Below, one piece after another: positions 27,801 to 30,798 of a stretch of 64,000 bases of DNA; the stretch's first letter is position 1, and every line of letters begins with the position of its first letter. The stretch is from Gari tellinella (Eukaryota; Mollusca; Bivalvia; Cardiida; Psammobiidae). The DNA lies in assembly GCA_922989275.2 (NCBI GenBank), contig OV277866.1, forward strand, positions 76,668,328 through 76,732,327. Reading direction: 5' to 3'. Made by a program: the position numbers and the translations under genes. The notes beneath the pieces were generated by a model. It had not been told where the DNA came from, ran no database searches, and worked only from the letters and a program-made list of their open reading frames with translations.

Positions 27801-29254
27801 TAGCTCACCTTGAGCCTTTAGCTCAGGTGAGCTAAAAACAAGAGGGCCTGAAGCCCTGATATCGCTCACCTGTTGTACTGAAGCTTGATAGCTTTACCTT
27901 TCTGTTTCATTCGTTTAAATCTAAATCCATTGTAGTATAGCATGTAAACAATTTTGGAATACAACCTCATAATTCTTATATACGTGTACATGTAGTAGAG
28001 TACATCAAGGGCAGATAACTAGAGCCTAAACAATACTGAAATGAATCCTTTTCTAGCATTTCAAAGTACAATGTATATCAAGGGCAGACAACTCTTGACC
28101 TACCAGTCTGATTTCAACCATAATCCCACTTATTCGAACCCTTATGGTCATATACAATCTGAGCAAGTTTGAAAAAGACTGGATAAAAATTGTGGCCTCT
28201 AGAGTGTAAACACCTTTAAATATGGCATTTTCAGCAATTCAAAGGTATATAACTCTCAACCTATTTAATTAGTCTGATTTCAACCATAATCGAACTCATC
28301 TGAACTCTTACAGTCATATACAATCTGAGCAAGTTTGAGAAAGATTGGATAAAAATTGTGGCCTCTAGAGTGTAAACACCTTTAAATATGGCATTTTCAG
28401 CAATTCAATGGTAGATGACTCTCAACCTATTAGTCTGATTTCAACCATAATCAAACTCATCTGTACTCTTACAGTCATATACAATCTGAGCAAGTATGAG
28501 AAAGATTGGATAAAAAGTGTGGCCTCTAGAGTGTAAATACCCTTAATTATGGCATTTTCAGCAATTCAAAGGTAAATAACTCTTGATATATTTGTCTGAT
28601 TTCAACCATAATTTAACTCATCCAAACTCTTATGGAAATATACAATCTGGCCAAGTTTGAGAAAGATTGGATAAATAGTGTGGCCTCTATAGTGTAAACA
28701 CTGTTAAATATGGCATTTTCAGCAATTCAAAGGTAGATAACTCTTGACCTATTGGTCAGATTTCAACCATAATTAAACTAATACGAACTGTTATGGTAAT
28801 ATACAATCTGAGCAAGTTTAAGAAAGATTGGATACATATTGTGGCCTCTAGAGTGTAAACACTAAAATTGTTGACGACGGACGCCGGACATTCAAGTATT
28901 GCAAAAGCTCACCCTGAGCTAGCTCAGGTGAGCTAAAAATCTTTATTTCTGCATTCAACCCTACGTCACTAAAATTAGCATCACTTTTTTAGAGGAATCT
29001 AATGAGTAGTAACACCACAGGATTTGGTGTTGAAATGAGTGAGAAAATGTTGGATTTGTTCAGTTTACTCCCTCTTGTCTGAAGCCATGTAAAGTACCTG
29101 TAAATGTTGAGCTGAGGAATATTCTGACCACTGCAGACTCTCTCTGTGGTAGGTTATAGATGTTGCCAGCATACACATGGTCAACTTGATGACGTTCATT
29201 TATTTCATCGTGATCAGCAATCCTTTGCCCTCTAGCAGAGCTAATAGAGCTCAT
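325..29254 (-). CDS. NWD-type STAND NTPase (DUF4062-NACHT), 11 exons, 3' incomplete
   Basis: Joined minus-strand coding exons: 29254-29098, 25747-25662, 24948-24832, 24318-24085, 21365-21245, 20380-20270, 18644-18473, 12023-10786, 4127-4057, 2650-2414 and 807-325. Every junction has GT/AG ends and compatible phase; the sum is 3027 bases, 1009 codons without a stop. Residues ~43-120 match the DUF4062 start (VRIFLSSTFTD, then SERNWLMKY, then MRWGVQED). Walker A GESGCGKT is at ~502-509 and Walker B VLDSVDQL at ~594-601. After the NTPase come GLTEQEIEDLLSLDDE and RLPPLLWKR, arranged as in NWD1/NWD2 (NACHT and WD repeat) proteins. STAND NTPases of this group are cytoplasmic, nucleotide-switched scaffolds. 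The WD propeller expected for the family is not in the window and should lie left of base 1. TEP1-like or NPHP3-like proteins share DUF4062/NACHT, but the post-NACHT block favours NWD. Exon order is strongly supported; the cellular role is not shown. Confidence 0.88.
960..1345. repeat. Degenerate TTTTCAAGGACTTTTC repeat
   Basis: The words TTTTCAAGGACT and TTTTCAAGGATTTTC recur at irregular spacing. No open frame is credible and no terminal repeats were seen. It fills most of the intron between exons 10 and 11 that is not A or B elements. Confidence 0.5.
1450..1668 (+). mobile_element. Family B short element, copy B1 (TA target)
   Basis: Termini CAGTGGAGAATCTGTTATTC and its reverse complement are flanked by TA on both sides. 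The middle has chassis II, but one arm is partly deleted: GGAGCCTGATCTGGCTCCAA with no CAGACGCC stem. About 219 bp, against ~247 bp for full copies. Confidence 0.8.
2125..2351 (+). mobile_element. Family A copy A2
   Basis: The right half is intact: GCAGAATGTGCCTTAAGGCA hairpin centre, GTGGTCACCTGA, and CTATGGGGAAATGGGTTAA. The left terminus is weak. It lies in the intron after exon 10, next to a B-type terminus. Confidence 0.65.
2414..2650 (-). CDS. NWD-type gene, exon 10
   Basis: 79 codons, phase 0 at both ends; acceptor TTTGTAG|GTT, donor TTCCAG|GTACAG. It encodes VLQDTYIYHLPPDPDVIRLP, then PLLWKRVHYDIEEYLVERQ and WYHRQFKEAATERYL, which is the NWD post-NACHT block. The intron begins GTACAGTGGAAATGATG, so the donor GT overlaps the TA-CAGTGGA edge of a B-type terminus. 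Confidence 0.9.
2880..3375 (+). mobile_element. Family A copy A4, split by A3
   Basis: The left part is 2880-2963 (ACCCATTACTCAATAGATAC..) and the right part 3214-3375 (TTTAAAGCAGACTGAAAG hairpin and CTAGAAACAAGGTATGGGG). The gap is exactly element A3, so one A element inserted into another. Confidence 0.7.
2964..3213 (+). mobile_element. Family A copy A3, nested in A4, TTAA duplication
   Basis: Both sides carry TTAA (2964-2967 and 3210-3213). Ends are CCCTTTCCCCCATAG and CTATGGGGGAAAGGG. The central chassis I stem AAAGCAGAATGCGCC/GGCGCATTCTGCTTT is perfect. TTAA plus CCC ends resemble piggyBac-type non-autonomous elements. Confidence 0.82.
3582..4024 (+). mobile_element. Family D element D1 (TA target), split by A5
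   Basis: Left end CAGTAAAATCTCTCAATTAC, right end ATATAGAGATTTACTG, flanked by TA. A degenerate chassis I hairpin (GACAGCTTAGAGCAAGGTGG) is interrupted at TTAA by A5. It lies 32 bp beyond the donor of exon 9. Confidence 0.78.
3708..3954 (+). mobile_element. Family A copy A5 nested in D1, exact TTAA duplication
   Basis: TTAA at 3704-3707 and 3955-3958. Removing the element and one TTAA restores the D sequence TTGCTTTAAGAAGTCACCTG. This directly confirms the target site of family A. Confidence 0.88.
4057..4127 (-). CDS. NWD-type gene, exon 9 (small)
   Basis: 71 bases: 2 + 23 codons. Acceptor TTAACAG|CT, donor GAG|GTCAGT. It encodes YLCAAMEGLTEQEIEDLLSL and DDE, the conserved turn in the helical region after the NTPase. 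It is too short for simple gene finding but fits phase exactly on both sides. The acceptor directly abuts the minisatellite starting at 4128, and D1 ends 32 bp beyond the donor. Confidence 0.87.
4128..4377. repeat. ~56-bp minisatellite, left part
   Basis: Tandem copies of a unit containing ATAGCACCATATTTACACA and AACACAAATATAACACCATA. The array continues at 5971-6744 and 9048-9165, so it was one array split by elements F1 and F2. It abuts the acceptor of exon 9. Confidence 0.85.
4378..5970. mobile_element. F1: Helentron-like element with ~160-bp tandem array
   Basis: Starts CAAGAGACCCAGAGGGTCAC with a short hairpin, then ATTTCGCTCACCTGAG; ends TGAGCCTATGGCTCAGGTGA then GCTAAA. The inside holds about eight ~159-bp units marked by CATAATTTGAACAATCTTGG and CCCCGGGGCGGGGCC. 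A terminal hairpin plus a minisatellite core is typical of Helitron-like non-autonomous (HINE) elements; the class is inferred. It sits inside the 56-bp minisatellite. Confidence 0.65.
5971..6744. repeat. ~56-bp minisatellite, middle part
   Basis: Continues the array of 4128-4377 (CACAATATTTACACATAGCTGC...), with more divergent units containing CATAGCTGTTAACACAAATA. Confidence 0.82.
7528..7803. repeat. 138-bp direct tandem duplication
   Basis: 7528-7665 and 7666-7803 appear identical base for base (both start GAATAAAGGTGTTCAGAAAG and end GAACTAGTCAGT). This is either a very recent duplication or an assembly artefact. Confidence 0.9.
8253..8332 (-). pseudogene. tRNA-like sequence with duplicated D-arm
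   Basis: The minus strand has TAGCGCAGTTAGTATAGTGG (box A-like), then TATAGTGGTTGAC twice, then GGTTCGAGACCC (box B). The 13-bp duplication adds a second D-loop-like segment, so a normal tRNA fold is unlikely. Its anticodon region reads CTAGCAA. It is probably a tRNA-derived relic. Confidence 0.5.
9048..9165. repeat. ~56-bp minisatellite, right remnant
   Basis: GCTGGTAACATATAACACCA and AACACACAAATATAACAACA match the array at 4128-4377. It is the far side of the array split by F2. Confidence 0.7.
9226..9437 (-). mobile_element. Family A copy A6 (reverse orientation)
   Basis: TTAACCTGTTACCCTATAGC at the left; TATTTATGGGGTAATGGGC at the right. The hairpin is shortened. Confidence 0.6.
9514..10356 (+). 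mobile_element. Family A copy A7 with ~600-bp insertion
   Basis: The left half is 9514-9640 (TTAACCCATTACCCGATAAA...) and the right half ~10240-10356 (AGCAGAATGTGACTTAAGGC ... CTATGGGGTAATGGGTTAA). The inserted ~9641-10239 contains repeated GGTCACATGACC-like words and a hairpin TATCAGGTTCGCCTGCGGCT. Its nature is unknown. Confidence 0.6.
10522..10769 (+). mobile_element. Family B copy B2
   Basis: TA-flanked CAGTGGAAAATATGTTAGTC...; right terminus GAATAACATTTTCTCCACTG. The chassis II stem GGATCAGACGCCGGGTTACC is intact. It lies 16 bp downstream of the NACHT exon donor. Confidence 0.85.
10786..12023 (-). CDS. NWD-type gene, exon 8 (NACHT/P-loop exon)
   Basis: 1238 bases encoding 412 full codons. 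It starts YVEQFGQNFTKAVEKMIESA, in frame with HLR of exon 7; acceptor TTTAAG|G, donor TTTG|GTAAGT. Walker A GESGCGKT is preceded by PLIVY, as in NACHT/STAND domains. Walker B LVIVLDSVDQL is followed by a Leu/His-rich sensor strand (TTVHLLISMV). A charged, low-complexity insert with many Lys/Glu/Asp/Ser (about residues 405-450) precedes the NTPase and is probably a disordered linker. The exon ends KHSAVLIKKAF. B2 lies 16 bp into the downstream intron. Confidence 0.93.
12094..12351 (+). mobile_element. Family A copy A8
   Basis: TTAACCCTTTCCCCCATAG ... GGCTTCTGGGTGAAGGGTTAA with a chassis I hairpin, about 70 bp upstream of the exon 8 acceptor. Confidence 0.75.
12352..12741. other. Intron sequence without recognised features
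   Basis: AT-rich. It has no terminal repeats, no hairpin chassis and no reading frame of note. Confidence 0.5.
12742..14121. mobile_element. F3: Helentron-like element, six ~161-bp units
   Basis: Same ends as F2. ATTTTCAGCAATTCAAAGGT-like markers occur near 13080, 13240, 13400, 13560, 13722 and 13882, a period of ~161. Before the right end comes GACGCCGGACGACGCACGAC, a CG-rich tail shared with F1, F2, F4 and F5. Confidence 0.68.
14122..14690. other. Intron sequence; weak box B-like motif only
   Basis: Nothing convincing. Around 14490-14520 the minus strand has GCACGGGTTCGTTCCCGAC, a box B-like word, without a matching tRNA fold. Confidence 0.4.
14691..15521. mobile_element. J1: 831-bp long-inverted-repeat element, TTAA duplication
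   Basis: TTAA at 14687-14690 and 15522-15525. Ends are GGGTGTATCAATG and its complement. The two halves are imperfect reverse complements over about 300 bp (AAGAGCTATTTATGATGAAT on the left; the complement of TTAAGATGAATGAAAAAATA on the right), so the whole element can fold back. No transposase. Confidence 0.78.
15573..15863. mobile_element. Family N element, TA target, ~29-bp inverted ends
   Basis: CAGTGGTAAATACGCTATTC at the left and its perfect complement at the right, flanked by TA. The inside is rich in AAACGCGTTTAAACGCGTTA words, which echo the AAACGCG motif of family B. Confidence 0.8.
15967..17371 (-). mobile_element. mariner/Tc1-like transposon (degenerate)
   Basis: Left end TA|CAGGGTGTTTCATAATAT; right end ATATTATGAAACACCC. 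Together they form inverted repeats at a TA target inside E6. The minus strand carries a broken transposase. About 1.4 kb, near the usual 1.3-1.5 kb. Confidence 0.85.
16124..17150 (-). pseudogene. Inactivated mariner-like transposase
   Basis: Minus-strand fragments in order: a helix-turn-helix region; a block ending KTWVSDEAYFYLN with the first catalytic Asp (16709-16981); SWFQQDGAISHT with the second Asp; and CPPHSPDLSPLGFFLWGYLK (16124-16396). Transposases with this last motif usually have Asp or Glu where this copy reads Gly (..SPLGFFLWG). At least three in-frame stops separate the blocks. The enzyme would cut and paste DNA at TA sites, but this copy cannot encode an active protein. Confidence 0.85.
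17503..17756 (+). mobile_element. Family I copy I1 (CAGGGCTGCCA ends) with chassis I
   Basis: AGGGCTGCCATTTCTCCGGA and TTTTTCCTAAATCTTCGG at the left; TTATGGCAGCCCTG at the right. Inside is the AGCTTAAAGCAGGCTGAAAG hairpin, the same module as in A and D, but with a third kind of terminus. Confidence 0.75.
18036..18433 (+). mobile_element. Family A copy A10, split by E1
   Basis: The left part 18036-18139 starts TTAACCTATTACCCCATAGC; the right part 18387-18433 is GTGGTCACCTATAAACAAAA ... GGTAATGGTGCAAAGGG. E1 fills the gap at TTAA. Confidence 0.75.
18140..18382 (+). mobile_element. Family E copy E1 nested in A10, TTAA duplication
   Basis: TTAA at 18136-18139 and 18383-18386. Ends CTCTTTCCTCCCTGAAAC and AGGGTTCAAAGGG. 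Chassis II variant GATCAGAGGGCTCCTTTCGG. Excision restores CTGCTTTAAGTGGTCACCTA of family A. Confidence 0.85.
18473..18644 (-). CDS. NWD-type gene, exon 7
   Basis: 172 bases: 2 + 56 codons + 2. Acceptor TTTCTAG|GT, donor TTTGAG|GTATCA. It encodes RYTDLLDEGMDVEAEELRER and a segment ending MNTEHLR. The intron starts GTATCA and then TACAGCGGA...CTTTCCC, a degenerate copy of the B-family terminus. Confidence 0.86.
19027..19266. mobile_element. Family M copy M1: long hairpin with (G)GCC-TTTCATAAA ends
   Basis: CCATTTCATAAAACTTCTTA and its complement lie at the ends. The centre CCTGTCTTGAGACATCTCTT ... AAGAGATATCACAAGACAGG forms a long stem. Related to M2. Confidence 0.75.
19532..20024 (+). mobile_element. 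Family B copy B9, split by I2
   Basis: A left stub with ACATTATTCTTTACTGTTT, then I2, then CTGTTTAAACGCAGATAAAA to TGGGAAAGAATAACATTTTC. CTGTTT on both sides of I2 is a 6-bp direct repeat. Confidence 0.65.
19565..19817 (-). mobile_element. Family I copy I2, nested in B9
   Basis: GGGCTTCCATAAGTTGAC at the left; CCGGAGAAATGGCAGCCCTG at the right; chassis I hairpin CGCCTTAAGGCGCATTCTGC in the middle. Confidence 0.72.
20049..20240. mobile_element. Family H copy H1 (hairpin CCTATGGTGT...)
   Basis: TTCTAGATAAGGAAGTATTTC at the left and CCCTCTTATCTGGAGCCCTG at the right are inverted. The centre TACTCATTAGAATCGTCTC forms a stem. It ends 29 bp from the exon 6 donor. Confidence 0.68.
20270..20380 (-). 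CDS. NWD-type gene, exon 6
   Basis: 111 bases: 2 + 36 codons + 1. Acceptor TTTTCAG|TG, donor GCTG|GTAGGT. The join to exon 5 gives FFQSVTDNEVGEGI, the conserved SVTD/SVTE segment of the family; it ends DMTDPVAG. H1 ends about 29 bp into the downstream intron. Confidence 0.86.
20603..20831 (-). mobile_element. Family A copy A11 (diverged)
   Basis: AACTATTTACATGTTACTCC at the left; TTAATGGGGACAGGTGTAAT at the right. The hairpin is shortened (AAAGCAGGTTAAAATAGAGC). Confidence 0.55.
20951..21202 (-). mobile_element. Family A copy A12
   Basis: TTAACCCATTACCCCATAGC ... TATGGGATAATGGGTTAA with a full chassis I hairpin. It ends 42 bp from the exon 5 donor. A further A right end (20890-20953) abuts it on the left. 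Confidence 0.8.
21245..21365 (-). CDS. NWD-type gene, exon 5
   Basis: 40 codons plus one base. It encodes REWAIVSEKLIFLFRECADL, a helical linker between DUF4062 and NACHT, and ends HVFFQS. The acceptor could be TTGACAG|TCT or, 6 bases later and also in frame, TCTCAG|CGA, so two residues at the start are uncertain. Donor CAG|GTAGAT. A12 ends about 42 bp into the intron. Confidence 0.82.
21424..21668 (+). mobile_element. Family B copy B3
   Basis: CAGTGGAGAAAACGTTATTC ... GAATAACGTTTTCCACTG. The left flank TA is mutated to AA. The chassis II hairpin is nearly intact. Confidence 0.8.
21681..21907 (+). mobile_element. Family E copy E2, TTAA target
   Basis: TTAACCCTTACAATGCTGAA and AGCATTGTAAGGATTAA are inverted ends. 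The hairpin is GATCAGAGGGCTCATTTAGG. Confidence 0.75.
21927..22096. mobile_element. Family H copy H2
   Basis: AGGGCTTCAGATAAGGGGAG at the left and TATAGGAGCCCTGG at the right. A long stem is formed by GTCACTACTCATTAGAATTG and its complement. Confidence 0.72.
22110..22305 (+). mobile_element. Family A copy A13 (end-eroded)
   Basis: TTATTCCTCCACTGAAGTAA and AGTTAAAGCAGACTGAAAGT are family A internal words. Both termini are degraded. Confidence 0.55.
22548..22862 (+). mobile_element. Family B copy B11, split by D2
   Basis: CCGGCTTCTGATCTGGCTCC, then D2 at a TA, then TTTTAGCACAAATGTGTTTA and TCACCACTGTA. The left half of B is missing. Confidence 0.6.
22597..22801 (+). mobile_element. Family D copy D2 with perfect chassis I hairpin
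   Basis: CAGTATAACCTCTCTATTAC ... AATAGAGAGGTTCTACTG. The stem AAAGCTCCTGTAGGAGCTTT is continued by arms GCAATATGAAAGTGAAACAG and their complement. Confidence 0.82.
23001..23528 (+). mobile_element. K1: TTAA-flanked element carrying a tRNA-like unit
   Basis: TTAA at 22997-23000 and 23529-23532. Ends AGCGACTCGCAACCGGAT and ATCCGGTTGCGAGCCTCT. 528 bp. K2 at 30799-31325 is the same element in reverse, 527 bp. No protein frame. Confidence 0.82.
23303..23394 (+). tRNA. tRNA-like (class II-like) sequence inside K1
   Basis: GTGGTCGAAGCGGTAAAGGC resembles a D-arm/box A of Ser/Leu-type tRNAs; TGTCTCCGCAATGGAGGGTC could form a long variable arm; GGGTTCGAATCCC is a perfect T-arm/box B, followed by a T-run able to end Pol III transcription. 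The acceptor ends do not pair well and the anticodon is unclear, so it is probably tRNA-derived and not a functional tRNA gene. Confidence 0.45.
23830..24079. mobile_element. Family M copy M2, 5 bp from a splice donor
   Basis: CAGGGGCCCGTTTCATAAAA and its complement at the two ends. The centre TCTAATCCTGTCTTGTGACA...CAAGACAGGATTAGATGG forms a long stem. It lies 5 bp inside the intron after exon 4. Confidence 0.85.
24085..24318 (-). CDS. NWD-type gene, exon 4
   Basis: 78 codons, phase 0 at both ends; acceptor AATAG|GCA, donor CAG|GTAAA. It begins AILGDKYGYRPLP, the conserved block that follows SRGPNFV in NWD proteins, and ends NIRQQ. Element M2 (CAGGGGCCCG terminus) begins 5 bp into the downstream intron, so the donor retains only GTAAA of ancestral intron sequence. 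Confidence 0.88.
24589..24810 (+). mobile_element. Family E copy E3
   Basis: TTAACCCCTGAAACTTTTAA ... GTCACTAGGGTTAA. The hairpin is shortened to GATCAGAGCCCTCTGATTTG. It lies 21 bp past the exon 3 donor. Confidence 0.7.
24832..24948 (-). CDS. NWD-type gene, exon 3 (MRWGV block)
   Basis: 39 codons, phase 0 at both ends; acceptor ATACAG|ATT, donor GTG|GTCAGT. It encodes IADMRWGVQED followed by TELCLREIKNCQ and SRGPNFV, which are hallmark DUF4062/NWD segments. Element E3 ends about 21 bp into the downstream intron, and A14 starts about 21 bp upstream of the acceptor. Confidence 0.9.
24969..25210 (+). mobile_element. Family A copy A14
   Basis: AACCCATTACCCCATAAATA ... GGTTATGGGGTGATGGG with the full hairpin GCGCCTTAAGGCGCATTCTG. 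Confidence 0.78.
25263..25502 (+). mobile_element. Family A copy A15
   Basis: CCATTACCCCATAAATACGC ... CTATGGTGTAATGGGTTAA. The hairpin centre is reduced to GCAGAATGTGCATTCTCC. Confidence 0.72.
25662..25747 (-). CDS. NWD-type gene, exon 2 (DUF4062 helix)
   Basis: Acceptor TTCCAG|AT, donor CAG|GTAATT. The first two bases finish an Asp codon, giving FTD-MQSERNWLMKY, the family's STFTD...ERN signature. 28 full codons end in LDFQ, phase 0. A fragment ending in GGGGCCCTG, like an H-family terminus, lies about 21 bp inside the downstream intron. Confidence 0.88.
25823..26075 (-). mobile_element. Family I copy I3
   Basis: CAGGGCTGGCAGAAATTGAC at the left; CCGGAGAAATGGCAGCCCTG at the right; chassis I hairpin between them (AAAGCAGAATGCGCCTGAAG). 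Confidence 0.75.
26344..26490. repeat. O3: ~147-bp imperfect palindrome
   Basis: Left arm TCTAACACCACCATTAGTGT and CAGATAAGGATATCTCACCC; right arm GGGTGGGATATCCATCTGAC and GTGGTGTTAGA. It lies within the intron after exon 1. Confidence 0.75.
26491..27116. other. Intron sequence with an E-family fragment
   Basis: 26930-27040 resembles the right part of family E (GCACTCTGATCTGTGTTTTC, TTTGCATAGGACAAGTGCAC). The rest has no recognised element. Confidence 0.45.
27147..27838. mobile_element. F4: Helentron-like element (F1 subtype)
   Basis: CAAGAGCCCCATGGGGCATA then TTTCGCTCACCTGAG; ends GCCTTTAGCTCAGGTGAGCT then AAAAA. The internal units resemble F1 (GGGCGGGGCCAATTTTGACC). Confidence 0.66.
27839..28939. 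mobile_element. F5: Helentron-like element (F2/F3 subtype), head to tail with F4
   Basis: Begins directly at the end of F4: CAAGAGGGCCTGAAGCCCTG. Four ~163-bp units (markers near 28226, 28390, 28554, 28717). Ends CTAGCTCAGGTGAGCT. Confidence 0.68.
29098..29254 (-). CDS. NWD-type gene, exon 1 (start codon, DUF4062 start)
   Basis: The ATG at 29254 is the first after an in-frame TAA about 33 bases upstream, so it is the likely start. It encodes 52 residues plus one base of the next codon. The last 11 residues, VRIFLSSTFT preceded by V, are the conserved opening strand of DUF4062 domains. The donor is ACAG|GTACTT. The terminus of H3 lies about 10 bp into the intron. The residues before VRIFLSS are polar and have no signal peptide, as expected for a cytosolic protein. 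No core promoter was recognised upstream. Confidence 0.85.
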
Positions 29255-29329
29255 GTTGGATAATTTTCTTTTCCTTTTTGGATTAATTTAGTGTTTGGTC
29301 ATCTTCATTCACCCACTGTTTCTGTTCAA

Positions 29330-30460
29330 AAAAAGAGTTTGGTATCAGATATGAACAATTTTTTAATCCTAACAGATGGTGGCTTAAGGGTGTATCAATG
29401 TCATGAGCCATTTTTTCAAAGTATTAAACTTTTTTTCTATCATTGTTTTTTTGGAAGAGCTAATTATGATGAATGAAAAAATGTAAACAAATATATATGG
29501 TGGTGTCCTTTTTTTTGAGCTACAGCGATTTGAAAAAGGTATGTCAAATTTGGATTTTTTTTCCTCAAATTTTACCCATTCAGAGTACAAGCTTCAGTAA
29601 AATCTATTTCAAAACAAAACAAAAATGTTAATTTGGGTTTTCTTTATTTATTTCATGTCTATGGTGGTATGTTCACATATATAAACCAAATTTAGACAAA
29701 GCAGGCACCAGGTTTGAACAATATGGATCCTTGAATATCAAAAATATGCTTTATATAGGGCATGATTTTATTAGATTTTTTATTTTATGAAAAAAAGTAA
29801 AAAAGTTTGAAAATGAAATAGTTCTAGTATTTAACTTTTTCTTATATTCTACCAGATGAAAGCCCATACTAAGGAAGTTCAAAATATGAAAAGAAATTGA
29901 AAGGTCAGTGTTGAAAATTTAGAGTTATTAAAGTAAAAAGAGTTATCGCCCCTTACAAAATTTACAAAAAAGTACCATACCGATGATATTTAGAGCTTAA
30001 TAAATTTCACATTTGGTGCCTTTTTTTTTCTTAAATTAGTTTTTGTATGAAGAAATACTACCATAGATAGGAAATAAATAACACAAAACCAAATTTATCA
30101 TATTTGTTTTCATTTAAAATGGGTTTTATTGAAGCGGGCTGTTTGAAAAGGACAAAATAAGAGGAAGTGGGTGGGGTAAATTTTACATGGCCGTAGAGCC
30201 AACTGTTGTTCACCAAAATGTACACTTTTTCTATTTTTTCATTCATCTTAAATAGCTCTTCAATACAAAACCATCATAGAGTGTTTTCATGTACTTTGAA
30301 AAATTCCCAAATTCATGACATTGATACACCCTTAAGACAGGCAGAATGTAAAGCAGAATGCACCTCAAGGTGCATTCTGCTTTACTTTCAACTTGTCTTT
30401 AAAAGTGGTCACATGTTTTTAAACTAGGATTAAGGAACAGGCTTTGGGGTAATGCTGTAA
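29330..30460 (+). mobile_element. Family A copy A16, split by J2
   Basis: Left stub CTAACAGATGGTGGCTTAA; right part TTAAGACAGGCAGAATGTAA, a hairpin and GGCTTTGGGGTAATG. The break is at the TTAA of AGCTTAAAGCAGG, the left shoulder of chassis I. The left terminus is unclear. Confidence 0.65.
29388..30331. mobile_element. J2: long-inverted-repeat element nested in A16, TTAA duplication
   Basis: TTAA at 29384-29387 and 30332-30335; ends GGGTGTATCAATGTCATGAG and its complement. Colinear with J1 except for ~105 extra bases at about 29670-29775. Both copies keep the word GTGGGGTAAATTTTACATGG. Confidence 0.85.
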
Positions 30461-30798
30461 TGGGCATGGGTAATAATCTACATCTACATGGTTTCATAAA
30501 TCTGTCAGGCATGACAATTATAAATTACGGTGTGCAAGAAAACAAAAATAAAAGAGTATGCTTTTGCTTTCTTAAACCGGAGTAATCCGAGAATCCAAAT
30601 AGCATTGACAGGGCTTTTTTACCTTCTATAATAGAGGCTGACTTTCAATGACTTCCCAATTGCAGAAACCCTCTTTTTTCCCAATTTTGGTGGAGAATTT
30701 CCGAAAAAATATATATATATATTTTTTTTATAATTTTGTTCTATTCCTCAACTACCAGTCCCTCTTTAGTGTTAAATAGTTTTATTTTCTGGTTTTAA

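Larger units (their letters stand above)
27117..29087. mobile_element. Family H copy H3, split by tandem F4 and F5
   Basis: CAGCTCCAGATAAAGGGGCT at the left and CTCCCTCTTGTCTGAAGCC at the right are H ends. The H sequence resumes at 28940 (TCTTTATTTCTGCATTCAAC) after two F elements. It ends 10 bp from the exon 1 donor. Confidence 0.72.
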
